Assembly (NCBI RefSeq): GCF_023195515.1
Contig: NZ_JALPKR020000002.1
Coordinates: 2,271,001-2,335,000, forward strand
Length of the DNA: 64,000 nucleotides
DNA from: Variovorax sp. S12S4
GTDB lineage: Bacteria > Pseudomonadota > Gammaproteobacteria > Burkholderiales > Burkholderiaceae_C
Direction of reading: 5' to 3'
Both the position numbers and the translations under genes were made by a program. The notes under the pieces were generated by a model. The model searched no databases. It saw only the letters and a program-made list of their open reading frames with translations, and was not told the origin of the DNA. Each line of letters opens with the position of its first letter. The stretch's first letter is position 1. Positions 38,758-48,002 of this stretch are shown one piece after another.

Positions 38758-39861
38758 ATGCAGGCCTCCCCCAGCTGCGCCCGGAAGGCTTCCGGCGCCA
38801 TTGACGCCTTTCGTGCCCCGCACCGCAGCCCGCGGTTCAGGCGTGCTGCCGCCGTGGCGGTGCGCCGCGGCGCACTTGCCTTGGCGCTGCTCGCCGGCCT
38901 GCCCTTGGTGGCCGCCTCGCAGCCCGCGCTGCAGCCCGATGCACCGGTGCGCTTCGGCATCCTGCCGCTCGGCGGTGCTTTCGAATCGCGCAGCGACTGG
39001 GACCCCCTGCTGGCCGAACTGAGCCGGGCCATCTCCCGGCCGGTGAGCGTGCTCTCGGTCAATTCGTATGAAGCGCTGGAGCAGGCCATCCGCCGCGACG
39101 AGGTCGACATGGCGTTCCTGTCCGGAAAGATGGCGCTCGACGCCGTGACGCAGCGCCGCATGAAAGTGGTGGCCCAGGTGGTGCGGCACGATGGCCTGGC
39201 GGGTTACCGCGCCCTGCTGCTCACCCGCAAGACACCGCCGTTCAATACCAAGAAGAGCCTGCTCGGGGAGCCGGAGCGCTGGCGCCTTGCGCGCGGCGAG
39301 CGGCAGTCGGTCTCCGGCTTCATCGTGCCGCAGCTGCAGTTCTTCTTGCCCAACCACATCGCGATGGAAACCCGTTTCCTGAGCGAGATCGTCGGCACCC
39401 ACCAGGCGACCGCTCTGGCCGTGGCCAACAACGAAGCCGATGTGGCCACCAACAACACGGCCGATTTCGAACGCTTCAAGCAGCGCTTTCCGGCCGAGGC
39501 GCAGCGGCTGCAGGTGCTGTGGGAATCGGAGCTCATTCCGCATGCGCAGATCGTTGTGCGGCGTGAATACCCGCCGGAGCTGCGCAGCAGCGTGCAGGCC
39601 TTCCTGGTCGGCTACGGCCGCGCCAAGGGGCCCAAGGGCGATGCGGAGCGGGCCGTGCTCAAGTCGCTGCACGACCTGGCCGGCTTCGTGGCGGCGGACA
39701 ACAGCTCGCTGCAGCCGGCCGCCAAGCTCGCCTATCAGCTGGCCAGGCAGAACGCCATGACCGCGCAATGGGTCAACGACGAGGCGCGGCAGGCGCGGCT
39801 GAAGCGCATCGAAAGCGGCTATGCGGAGCAGGTCACCGTCCTTCGGGACCTGTCGCCCTGA
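38758..39861 (+). CDS. PhnD-like periplasmic binding protein 1
   Basis: 367 residues, with a basic leader and hydrophobic export signal (GALALALLAGLPLVAAS). Phosphonate/oxyanion-binding fold: VRFGILPLGGAFESRSDWDPLL, SYEALEQAIRRDEVDMAFLSGKMAL and ATALAVANNEADVATNNTADFERF. The next gene encodes a close copy two bases downstream. No transport ATPase or permease follows, so sensing or scavenging rather than classic transport is likely. An internal ATG would shorten the leader. Confidence 0.83.
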   Translation: MQASPSCARKASGAIDAFRAPHRSPRFRRAAAVAVRRGALALALLAGLPLVAASQPALQPDAPVRFGILPLGGAFESRSDWDPLLAELSRAISRPVSVLSVNSYEALEQAIRRDEVDMAFLSGKMALDAVTQRRMKVVAQVVRHDGLAGYRALLLTRKTPPFNTKKSLLGEPERWRLARGERQSVSGFIVPQLQFFLPNHIAMETRFLSEIVGTHQATALAVANNEADVATNNTADFERFKQRFPAEAQRLQVLWESELIPHAQIVVRREYPPELRSSVQAFLVGYGRAKGPKGDAERAVLKSLHDLAGFVAADNSSLQPAAKLAYQLARQNAMTAQWVNDEARQARLKRIESGYAEQVTVLRDLSP

Positions 39862-39862
39862 C

Positions 39863-40924
39863 ATGCGTGTTCGCGCGCTGCCTCGCGCTGTCGGGTGGCT
39901 TGCCGCCATGGCAATGCCGCTCATGCTGGTTGTTGCCGCGCTCTTGCTGGCGCCGGGCGGCGCCGGTGCCACCGAAAAAGCGGCCGCTCCCACCAAGCCC
40001 GTGCGCTTTGGCGTGCTGCCGCTGGGGGGCGCGGTCGAGTCGCGTGCGTTGTGGATGCCGCTGCTGGCCGACATGAGCCAGGCCATCGGCGTGCCGGTGA
40101 CTGCTTACTCCGTGGCGTCGTACGAAGAGCTCGACCGCGCCATCAAGCGCGATGAAGTCGACATGGCGTTTCTTTCGGCCAAGATCGCGCTCGAAGCCGT
40201 GATGCAGCGGCGCATGAAGGTGGTGGCGCAAATCGCCCGCCGGCCCGGCATGCCCACCCACCGCGCGGTGCTGCTCACGCGAAAGACCGGCGTGCCCAAC
40301 ACGCTGGAAGCGGTGCTCGCAGAGCCCGAGCGCTGGCGCCTCGCACGCGGCGACAGCCGCTCGGTGACCGGCTTCCTCATGCCGCAGAGCCAGCTTTTCC
40401 TGCCGCGCAACATCCAGATGGAAACCCAGTTCCGCGGCGAGTTCGTCGGCAACCACCAAGCCACCGCGCTCGCAGTGGCCAACGGCGATGCCGACGTGGC
40501 CACCAACAACACCACCGACTTCGAGCGCTTCAGGGAGCAGTTTCCCGTCGAGGCCGCGCGGCTGCATGTGGTGTGGGAGTCCGACCCGCCGCCCGGCGCG
40601 CAGATGGTGGTGCGGCGCGACTACCCACCCGCGTTCCAGGCCAAGCTGCAGGCTTTCCTGATCGGCTACGGCCAAGGCAAGGGCCCGCGCGCCGATGCCG
40701 AGCGCGAGGTGCTCAAGACGCTGCGCGCTGCCTACGGCTATGCCCCGGCTGACGACAGCGCACTGCTGCCCGAGGCGGCGCTTGAATACCAGTTGGGCAA
40801 GCAGAACGCGATGGCGGCTGCATGGGTGAACGATGCGGCGCGCGAGCAAAGGCTGCGGCGCATCGAGCAGGCGTACAAGGAACAGGTCGAGACGTTGCGT
40901 GCGGCGTCTGCGGCCGCACGTTGA
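39863..40924 (+). CDS. PhnD-like periplasmic binding protein 2 (tandem paralogue)
   Basis: 353 residues with a signal peptide (MAMPLMLVVAALLLAPGGAGA). It matches protein 1 almost motif for motif: VRFGVLPLGGAVESRALWMPLL, SYEELDRAIKRDEVDMAFLSAKIAL, ATALAVANGDADVATNNTTDFERF. The start is 2 bases after the previous stop, so the pair is co-transcribed. A tandem duplication that has diverged mainly in the leader and C-terminal helix, which suggests different ligands. Confidence 0.85.
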   Translation: MRVRALPRAVGWLAAMAMPLMLVVAALLLAPGGAGATEKAAAPTKPVRFGVLPLGGAVESRALWMPLLADMSQAIGVPVTAYSVASYEELDRAIKRDEVDMAFLSAKIALEAVMQRRMKVVAQIARRPGMPTHRAVLLTRKTGVPNTLEAVLAEPERWRLARGDSRSVTGFLMPQSQLFLPRNIQMETQFRGEFVGNHQATALAVANGDADVATNNTTDFERFREQFPVEAARLHVVWESDPPPGAQMVVRRDYPPAFQAKLQAFLIGYGQGKGPRADAEREVLKTLRAAYGYAPADDSALLPEAALEYQLGKQNAMAAAWVNDAAREQRLRRIEQAYKEQVETLRAASAAAR

Positions 40925-40974
40925 ACGAGGCGTGCTGGCGCCCGCCTAGTCCCTTCGCCGTAGCTCCAAATCCC

Positions 40975-40996
40975 TCCGCCTAGGCCGTTAGGCGGA
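40975..40996 (+). terminator. Hairpin between the PhnD pair and tssK
   Basis: TCCGCCTA (40975-40982) and TAGGCGGA (40989-40996) pair around GGCCGT and are followed by TTT. It could end the PhnD transcript or be an operator for the T6SS operon, whose first gene in the window starts 72 bases on. Confidence 0.4.
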
Positions 40997-41067
40997 TTTG
41001 CCGCCGGCCTTGCGCGCCGGAAACTCCGTGCTTCTTTCGGGCAGCCCTTGCCTTTGACGGAGTGCGG

Positions 41068-42399
41068 ATGAGTTGGCGAACAAAAGTGGTCTGGAGCGAG
41101 GGGATGCTGCTGCAGCCCCAGCACCTGCAGCAGAGCGAGCGTCATGGCGACCATGCGCGGCATGTGCTTTTGCGTTCGACCACGCCCTATGCCTGGGGTT
41201 TCGCGGAGATCGAGATCGACCAGGCCGCGCTCACACTGGGCAAGCTCGCACTGGTGCGCGCGGTGGGCATCTTCGGCGACGGCACGGTGTTCGACATGCC
41301 GGCGGTCGATCCACTGCCCGAGCCCATCGACATTCCGCCAACCATGCGCGACGAGGCCGTGATGCTGGCGCTGCCCGTGCGCCGTGCCGGTGCCCGCGAG
41401 GCCGACGCTGAAGAATACGAAGAGCTGGTGCGCCACCGCGTGCTCGAGTCTGAAGTGCCCGACTCCAACACCGCCGGCGAGCGCACCGCCATGCTGCAAC
41501 TAGGCCAGCTTCATACACGCCTGATGCGCGCCAGCGAGGCGACCGATGCATGGACCACGCTGGGCGTGGCCCGCGTGGTCGAGCGCCGCGTCGACAACCA
41601 GGTGCAGCTCGACCGCGCCATGCTGCCGCCGCTGCTCGACGTGGCGGGCCATGCGGTGATCCGCTCGTGGCTCGACGAATTGCTGGGTCTTTTGCGCCAA
41701 CGCGGCGAGGCGCTGGCCGGCCGCATGACGCAGGGCGGCACGGGCGGGGTGGCCGAGATTGCCGATTTCATGCTGCTGCAGACAGTCAATCGCAACGAAG
41801 CCGTCTTCGCGCATCTGGCCAAGAGCGCCATGCTGCACCCGCAGCATTTCTTCGAGCATGCGCTCGGGCTGGCCGGCGACCTGGCGAGTTTTCGCGATTC
41901 GCGTCGCGTCACACGCTTCGGGCCCTATATCCACGACGACCTGGCGCTGAGCTTCCGACCGGTAATGGACGACCTGCGGCGCAGCCTCTCGATGGTGCTG
42001 GAGCAGTCGGCCGTCCGCATCGAGCTGCACGACCGCAAGCACGGCGTGCGCGTGGCGGTGGTCACCGATGTGGAGCTGCAGCGCAAGGCGACCTTCGTGC
42101 TCGCGGTGAATGCCAACATGCCGAGCGAGGCGCTGCGCGCGCGCTTTCCCACGCAGGTCAAGATCGGCCCGGTCGAGCGCATCCGCGACCTGGTCAACCT
42201 GGCGCTGCCGGGCGTCACGCTCACGCCCATGCCGGTCGCGCCGCGCCAGATTCCCTTTCATACCGGCGCCAATTACTTCGAGCTCGAAACGCGCAACAGC
42301 GACCTGTGGCGCCAGCTGGAGCAATCGGGCGGCATCGCGATGCACATCGCGGGCGACTTTCCCGGCCTCGACCTCGCCTTCTGGGCCATTCGTTCCTAG
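41068..42399 (+). CDS. tssK: Type VI secretion baseplate protein TssK
   Basis: 443 residues starting MSWRTKVVWSEGMLLQPQHLQQ, the canonical TssK opening. TssK is the trimeric adaptor that docks the TssEFG baseplate to the TssJLM membrane complex. ATG at 41068 is preceded by GGAG at a five-base spacing; an upstream GTG at 41062 is less suited. Conserved HPQHFFEHALGLAGDLASF and LPGVTLTPMPVAPRQIPFH mark the middle and C-terminal domains. The first gene of the tssK-L-M-tagF run; tssJ, often just before it, is absent here. Confidence 0.96.
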   Translation: MSWRTKVVWSEGMLLQPQHLQQSERHGDHARHVLLRSTTPYAWGFAEIEIDQAALTLGKLALVRAVGIFGDGTVFDMPAVDPLPEPIDIPPTMRDEAVMLALPVRRAGAREADAEEYEELVRHRVLESEVPDSNTAGERTAMLQLGQLHTRLMRASEATDAWTTLGVARVVERRVDNQVQLDRAMLPPLLDVAGHAVIRSWLDELLGLLRQRGEALAGRMTQGGTGGVAEIADFMLLQTVNRNEAVFAHLAKSAMLHPQHFFEHALGLAGDLASFRDSRRVTRFGPYIHDDLALSFRPVMDDLRRSLSMVLEQSAVRIELHDRKHGVRVAVVTDVELQRKATFVLAVNANMPSEALRARFPTQVKIGPVERIRDLVNLALPGVTLTPMPVAPRQIPFHTGANYFELETRNSDLWRQLEQSGGIAMHIAGDFPGLDLAFWAIRS

Positions 42400-42431
42400 C
42401 CGCATCGGGCTGACGGAAACGGAACACCATC

Positions 42432-43760
42432 ATGACCACACCAGACCCCTTCGCCGCTTTCGAGTCGGAGCGCACGGTCATCAAGCCCAAGCCGCGCACG
42501 CCGGCCGGCACGCCGCCGCCCGCGGCTGCGCCCGCGCCGTTCTTCGGCGGTGCCGATCCGACACCCGCCGCGGATGTAGGCGAGATCGGGCTGCTCAACC
42601 CGCTGGTCTCCGCGGCGGGCAAGCTGCTGGTGCTGATCGGCAAGCTGCGCAACCTGGTGCAGCCGCCCAACGTGCCGGCCCTGCGAGCCTCCACCGCGGA
42701 CGCGGTGAACCAGTTCGACGCCGCCGCACGCCGCGCCGGTGTGAGCAACGAATCGGTTCTGGCCGCGCGTTATGTGCTGTGCACGGCGCTTGATGAAGCC
42801 GTGGCCAACAACCCCTGGGGCGTGCAGGCGGGCTGGAACAAGCAGAGCCTGCTGGTGCAGTTCCATAACGAGACCTGGGGCGGCGAAAAAGTGTTCCAGC
42901 TGCTCGCCAAGCTCGCGCAGGACGTGCCCACGCACCGCCAGCTGCTGGAGCTGATCTACAGCGTGCTCGCGCTGGGCTTCGAAGGCCGTTACCGCGTGGT
43001 CGACAACGGCCGCGCGCAACTCGATTCGGTGCGGCAGCGGCTGGCCGATCTCATCGCCAAGGACCGCCCGCCGCTCGAGGCCGAGCTTTCTCCGCATTGG
43101 CGCGGGCAGGGCGCAGGCACGGTGCGGCTGCGTGAATCGCTGCCGCTGTGGGTGTTTGCGGCGGGCTTTGCGCTGCTGCTCGCGCTGGCCTGGTTCGGCC
43201 TGCGGCTCACGCTCAACTACCGCTCCGACACCACCTATGCCGCCGTGTCGGGCCTGCGCGTGCCCAACATACAGATTGCGCCGCCCGCCGTGCCGGCCAA
43301 GTCGCCGCGGCTTGCGCGCTTTCTGGAGCCCGAGATCAAGCAAGGACTGGTGACAGTGACCGACGAGGCCGACCGCAGCGTGGTGCGCCTGCGCGGCGAC
43401 TCCTTCTTCGGCTCCGGCAGCGCCGAGCCCATGGCCGCATCGCTGCCGGTGCTGCGCCGCATCGGCCAGGCACTGGCCGAGGTGAAGGGCGAGGTGCTGA
43501 TTACCGGCCACTCCGACAACCAGCCGATCCGCTCGCTGCGCTATCCGTCCAACTGGCACCTGTCGGCCGCGCGCGCCGATGCGGTGAAGGGCGCGCTCAC
43601 CACGCAGGTAGAGCCGGCGCGCATGCGCTCCGACGGCAAGGCCGACGCCGAGCCCGTGGCCGCCAACGACACCCCGGCCAACCGCGCGCGCAACCGGCGT
43701 GTCGACATCGTGCTGTTGTCGGAGCCCGACCGGATGGCTTCGGCGGGAGTGACGAAATGA
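42432..43760 (+). CDS. tssL: Type VI secretion membrane protein TssL with C-terminal OmpA-like domain
   Basis: 442 residues. Pro/Ala-rich N-terminus, DotU cytoplasmic domain about 50-225 (YVLCTALDEAVANNPWG and IYSVLALGFEGRYRV), one membrane helix about 237-257 (WVFAAGFALLLALAWFGL), then a peptidoglycan-binding OmpA-like domain (VLITGHSDNQPIRSLRYP, NRRVDIVLLSEPD). It anchors the TssJLM channel to the cell wall. Stop overlaps the tssM start as ATGA. Confidence 0.96.
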   Translation: MTTPDPFAAFESERTVIKPKPRTPAGTPPPAAAPAPFFGGADPTPAADVGEIGLLNPLVSAAGKLLVLIGKLRNLVQPPNVPALRASTADAVNQFDAAARRAGVSNESVLAARYVLCTALDEAVANNPWGVQAGWNKQSLLVQFHNETWGGEKVFQLLAKLAQDVPTHRQLLELIYSVLALGFEGRYRVVDNGRAQLDSVRQRLADLIAKDRPPLEAELSPHWRGQGAGTVRLRESLPLWVFAAGFALLLALAWFGLRLTLNYRSDTTYAAVSGLRVPNIQIAPPAVPAKSPRLARFLEPEIKQGLVTVTDEADRSVVRLRGDSFFGSGSAEPMAASLPVLRRIGQALAEVKGEVLITGHSDNQPIRSLRYPSNWHLSAARADAVKGALTTQVEPARMRSDGKADAEPVAANDTPANRARNRRVDIVLLSEPDRMASAGVTK

Positions 43761-46700
43761 TCAAGAAAATCTTCGGCTTCCTGTTCAGCCCGCTGCTGCT
43801 GACCATCCTCGCGCTGGTCATCGTCTCGCTGCTGATCTGGTGGATCGGCCCGCTGGTGAAGATCGGCGCGTGGGTGCCGCTCGAGAGCGACCTTGCACGC
43901 GCATTGCTGATCGGAGCCATCGTGCTCATCGTGGTGCTGCGCGCGCTCTACCGCCGCTGGCGCGCGCGCCGTGCGAGCCAGCACCTGACCGACGGCTTGA
44001 TGAAGGCGCCGTCTGCGAAGACGGACGCGCCGGTCAACGGCGAACAGAAGATCCTCGACACGCGCTTCAGCGAAGCCGTGGCCACGCTCAAGCAGATGCG
44101 CCTGCATGCGGCCGGCAAGAAGCCCGGCTGGCGCGACTGGCTCTCCATCTCCGGCGGCAGCTATCTGTACGACCTGCCGTGGTACGTGTTCATCGGCGCG
44201 CCCGGCGCGGGCAAGACCACCGCGCTGGTCAACTCCGGCCTTTCGTTCCCGCTGGCCGAGAAGTTCGGCCCCGGCGCCATCCGCGGCGTGGGCGGCACGC
44301 GCAACTGCGACTGGTGGTTCACCGACGAAGCCGTGCTCATCGACACCGCCGGCCGCTACACCACGCAAGACAGCCACCAGTCGGAAGACAAGAGCGCGTG
44401 GGAAGGCTTTTTGGGCCTGCTCAAGAAGGCGCGCCCGCGCCGGCCGCTGAACGGCGTGTTCCTCACGGTGAGCGTGGCCGACCTGCTGAGCCAAGGCCCC
44501 GAGCAGCGCACGCAGCTGGCCGCTTCCATTCGCGCGCGGCTGCTCGAGCTGGATGCGAAGCTCACCACGCGGCTGCCGGTGTACGTGCTCGTCACCAAGA
44601 GCGACTTGCTCTACGGCTTTACCGACTACTTCGACGACCTTGGCAAAGAGCAGCGCGCGCAGGTGTTCGGCTTTACGCTGCCGGCCGACGAGAATGTGCA
44701 AGCCGACGAGAAGGGCCTCTCCACCGCCTTCAACCGCGAGTTCGCGCTGCTGCACAACCGCGTGAACGACGGGCTCATCGCGCGCATGCAGCGCGAGACG
44801 GACGGCACGCGGCGCGCGGCGATCTTTGGCTTTCCGGCGCAGTTCGGCTCCATCGGCTCGATGCTGTCCGACCTGCTCGACCAGGTGTTCACCGGCTCGC
44901 GCTTTGCCCAGCCGCCGTGGGTGCGCGGCGTCTACTTCACCAGCGGCACGCAAGAGGGCAGCCCGATCGATCGCGTGATGGGCAGCCTTGCGCGCAGTTT
45001 CGGCCTGGAGCGCGCCATGCTCGCGCCGCAGAAGTCGAGCGGCCGCAGCTACTTTCTCACCGCGCTGCTGCGCGAGGTGGTATTTCCGGAGCAGCGCCTG
45101 GCCGGCGCCAACGTGAAGCTGGAGCGTCGGCGCCACACGCTGCGCATGGCCGGCGTTGCGGCCATGACGCTGGTGACGCTCGCGCTGCTGGCTGGCTGGG
45201 GCTACAGCACGCTGCAGAACGTCAACTACCTGAAGTCGGTCGAGGCGCGTGTCGAGCCTGCGCGCCAGACCCTTGCGGCGCTGCCTTCGCGGGTGCAGAA
45301 CCTGGTCGAGGTAGCGCCCGTGCTGCAGGGCCTGCGCGACATCTGGAAGACGCCCGACAACCGCCAGGGCGACGAGCCGCTGTCGATGACGCTGGGCCTC
45401 TACCAGGGCGACAAGCTCGATGCGGCCGCCATGCTCACGCACCAGCGCGCGCTCAACGATGCCTTCCTGCCGCAGATCGCCAAGCGCATCGAAGACCAGC
45501 TGCGAACTGCGCAGAAGGACAACCTCGAATACACCTACGAGGCGCTCAAGAGCTACCTCATGCTCTACCAGCCCGAGCATTTCGATGCCGAGGCGCTCAA
45601 GGCGTGGATCACGCTCGACTGGGCGCGCAGCCTGGACCGCGGCATTCCCGAAGACCAGCGCCAGGCGCTCGAAGACCAACTCGACGTGCTCATTGCCCAG
45701 GGCCCGCCGCGCTCGCCGCTCAAGATGGACGAGAACCTGGTGCGCAGCGTGCGCGCGGTGCTTGCGAGCTACCCGCTGGAGCAGCGCGTGTTCAGCCGCC
45801 TCAAGCGCCAGCGCGCCACCAAGGACATTCCGGGCTTCAGCATCGCCACCGCCGCCGGCCCCTCGGCGCCGCTGGTGTTCGAGCGCATCAGCGGCAAGCC
45901 GCTGACCGAAGGCGTGCCGGGCATGTTCACCTACGACGGCTATCACAAGCGCTTCCAGAACGAGGTGACGGTGCTCACCGGCTTGCTCGCGCAGGAAGAC
46001 CCGTGGGTGCTGGGGCAAGACCGCAGCGCCACCGACCGCATGCGCGACGTGGCCGCGCTCGGCGCGCTGACCGACCGCGTGCGCCGGCTGTACCTGGCGG
46101 AATACGTCAAGGTGTGGGAGACGCTCCTGGCCGACGTGCGGCTGATTCGCGCCACCGGGCTCGAGAAGAACATCGAGGCCGCACGCATTCTCTCGGGCGT
46201 GGGTTCGCCGCTTGCCAACTTCTTGCGCGCGGTGGTGAAGGAAACCACGCTCATTCCCGCCGACCAGCCCAAGGACGTGGTGAGCAAGGCAACCGCCACG
46301 GTTGCCAACACGCGCAAGGGCCTCGAAGACCTGTTCGGCGGCGACCCGAACAAGCCGGTGGCCAGCGGCAAGCGCATCGAGAGCATCGTGGACGACCGCT
46401 TCGAGCCGCTGCGCCGCCTGGTCACGCCCGTTGCGCCCAACCAGCCCGCGCCCATCGACGAGGCGCTCAAGCTCTTCAACGAGGTGTACGTGTACCTCAA
46501 CGCCGTCGACACGGCCGTGAAGGGCCGCACCTCGCCGCCGCCCGGCGACGTGGCCGGCAAGCTCAAGTCGGACGCCGGGCGCCTGCCCGAGCCGGTGCGC
46601 ACCATGGTCGAGAACCTGAGCCAGTCGGGCGCCGCGCAGGCGCAGGTGGCCGAGCGCGGCAACCTGAGCCAGGACCTGCGCCCCGTGACCGAGTTCTGCA

Positions 46701-47356
46701 ACCGCGCCATCGCGGGCCGCTACCCCTTCGTGGGCAGCAGCAAGCGCGACGTGCTGCCCGAAGACTTCGGCCAGATGTTCGGCGCCGGTGGCCTGATGGA
46801 CGACTTCTTCCAGAAGCGGCTGGCCGCCTTGGTCGACACCAGCACCAAGCCGTGGCGCTACAAGCCGGTGGCCGAGCGCGGCGCCGTCACAACGCAGGCG
46901 CTGGCGCAGTTCGAGCGCGCCGCGCGCATCAAGGACATCTTCTTCCGCGGCGGCGGCCGCGGCCCTTCGATGCGGCTGGACTTCAAGCCGGTGGAGATGG
47001 ACGCGGGCATTACGCAGTTCATTCTCGACGTGGACGGCCAGCTCGTGAAATACGCGCACGGCCCCGTGGTGCCCATGGCCGTGCAATGGCCGGGCCCCAA
47101 GGGCAGCAACCAGGTGCGCATTCAGGTGAGCCCGCCTTCGACCACCGGCAGCTCCGGCTCCGCGGTCGATGGGCCGTGGGCGCTGTTCCGCGCGCTCGAC
47201 GACGGCCAGCTCGAAGCCGGCGATGCGCCCGAGAAGTTCTTCATCACCTTCCAGGTCGGCCCGCGCAAGGCGCGCTTCGAGGTAACGACGAACAGCGTGC
47301 AGCACCCGATCCGCTGGAAGGAACTGCGTGAGTTTTCTTGTCCGGAGGGGTTGTGA
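43757..47356 (+). CDS. tssM: Type VI secretion membrane protein TssM (IcmF)
   Basis: 1,199 residues, the largest gene here. Two N-terminal helices (FLFSPLLLTILALVIVSLLI and LLIGAIVLIVVLRALY), cytoplasmic NTPase-like domain with Walker A GAPGAGKT at about residue 147 and DTAGRY, third helix near 470 (MAGVAAMTLVTLALLAGW), then a large periplasmic part ending in a beta-rich C-terminus (KYAHGPVVPMAVQWPGPKGS). It forms the inner-membrane channel with TssL. Overlaps tagF as GTGA, with GTG at 47353 as the tagF start. A 1,282-residue open frame on the opposite strand is a codon-bias artefact. Confidence 0.97.
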   Translation: MIKKIFGFLFSPLLLTILALVIVSLLIWWIGPLVKIGAWVPLESDLARALLIGAIVLIVVLRALYRRWRARRASQHLTDGLMKAPSAKTDAPVNGEQKILDTRFSEAVATLKQMRLHAAGKKPGWRDWLSISGGSYLYDLPWYVFIGAPGAGKTTALVNSGLSFPLAEKFGPGAIRGVGGTRNCDWWFTDEAVLIDTAGRYTTQDSHQSEDKSAWEGFLGLLKKARPRRPLNGVFLTVSVADLLSQGPEQRTQLAASIRARLLELDAKLTTRLPVYVLVTKSDLLYGFTDYFDDLGKEQRAQVFGFTLPADENVQADEKGLSTAFNREFALLHNRVNDGLIARMQRETDGTRRAAIFGFPAQFGSIGSMLSDLLDQVFTGSRFAQPPWVRGVYFTSGTQEGSPIDRVMGSLARSFGLERAMLAPQKSSGRSYFLTALLREVVFPEQRLAGANVKLERRRHTLRMAGVAAMTLVTLALLAGWGYSTLQNVNYLKSVEARVEPARQTLAALPSRVQNLVEVAPVLQGLRDIWKTPDNRQGDEPLSMTLGLYQGDKLDAAAMLTHQRALNDAFLPQIAKRIEDQLRTAQKDNLEYTYEALKSYLMLYQPEHFDAEALKAWITLDWARSLDRGIPEDQRQALEDQLDVLIAQGPPRSPLKMDENLVRSVRAVLASYPLEQRVFSRLKRQRATKDIPGFSIATAAGPSAPLVFERISGKPLTEGVPGMFTYDGYHKRFQNEVTVLTGLLAQEDPWVLGQDRSATDRMRDVAALGALTDRVRRLYLAEYVKVWETLLADVRLIRATGLEKNIEAARILSGVGSPLANFLRAVVKETTLIPADQPKDVVSKATATVANTRKGLEDLFGGDPNKPVASGKRIESIVDDRFEPLRRLVTPVAPNQPAPIDEALKLFNEVYVYLNAVDTAVKGRTSPPPGDVAGKLKSDAGRLPEPVRTMVENLSQSGAAQAQVAERGNLSQDLRPVTEFCNRAIAGRYPFVGSSKRDVLPEDFGQMFGAGGLMDDFFQKRLAALVDTSTKPWRYKPVAERGAVTTQALAQFERAARIKDIFFRGGGRGPSMRLDFKPVEMDAGITQFILDVDGQLVKYAHGPVVPMAVQWPGPKGSNQVRIQVSPPSTTGSSGSAVDGPWALFRALDDGQLEAGDAPEKFFITFQVGPRKARFEVTTNSVQHPIRWKELREFSCPEGL

Positions 47357-47980
47357 GCGACGCGCTTGCTTTTCCTTCTGCTTCTGCATTGCCCGGATGG
47401 TTCGGCAAGTTGCCGGGCATGGGTGACTTTGCGCACCGGCGGTTGCCCGAGTCGTTTCTCTCTGAATGGGACCACTGGCTGCAGCGAGGGCTGGCGCGGT
47501 TGAAGGACCGGCATACGGACTGGATGGCGCATTACCTGCAGGCGCCGGTGTGGTGCTTTGCGCTGGGGCCGGGAGTGGCGGGCGAGGGCGCCTGGATCGG
47601 CGTGATGATGCCTTCGGTCGATGGGGTGGGGCGGTACTTTCCGATCACGCTGGCGGTCGAGATCGATGCTTCTGTTGGCGATGCGCTGCAGGGGATGCGC
47701 TGCGGGGTGTGCTGCTGTGGTGGGAGCGGGGGACGCAGGCGGCGCTGGAGGGGCTTGAGGGGGATATGGATGCGCTGGGGTTCGATGCTTTGCTTGAGCG
47801 GTTGTTTGTTGCTGAAGGTGGGGAGGTGAGGGAGGGGGGCTGGAGTCGCTGGCTTTGCCTGGGGCGGGGAGGTCCTTGTGGCTGGACGATCCTGCTGCTT
47901 CGGCTGACGCCGGGGTGATGGTTGCTGGGTTGCCTTTGGATGGGGAGTTCGAGGCTTTGTTTGTGGGGGAGGGGGAATGA
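47353..47980 (+). pseudogene. tagF: Type VI secretion protein TagF (ImpM family), two frameshifts
   Basis: Begins with GTG overlapping the tssM stop. The first frame reads ALPGWFGKLPGMGDFAHRRLP and GVGRYFPITLAVEIDA, typical of TagF. Two one-base losses then break it. Frame two (from about 47695) reads LLWWERGTQAALEGLEGDMD; frame three (from about 47840) reads SLWLDDPAASADAGVMVAG and ends at 47980. Both breaks fall in G runs (GGGG at about 47691; GGGG or GGGGGG at 47820-47839). Repaired length is about 209 residues. TagF represses T6SS post-translationally in Pseudomonas, so a true loss could leave the system more active. Confidence 0.8.
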
Positions 47981-48002
47981 ACTCCTTGCTTCGTTTTGTT
48001 GT

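Noticed and set aside
43541..47389. A 1,282-residue open frame on the minus strand across tssM
   Set aside because: It mirrors the tssM codons, has no domain or start signal, and is low-complexity His/Arg/Ala-rich; high GC creates such antisense frames.
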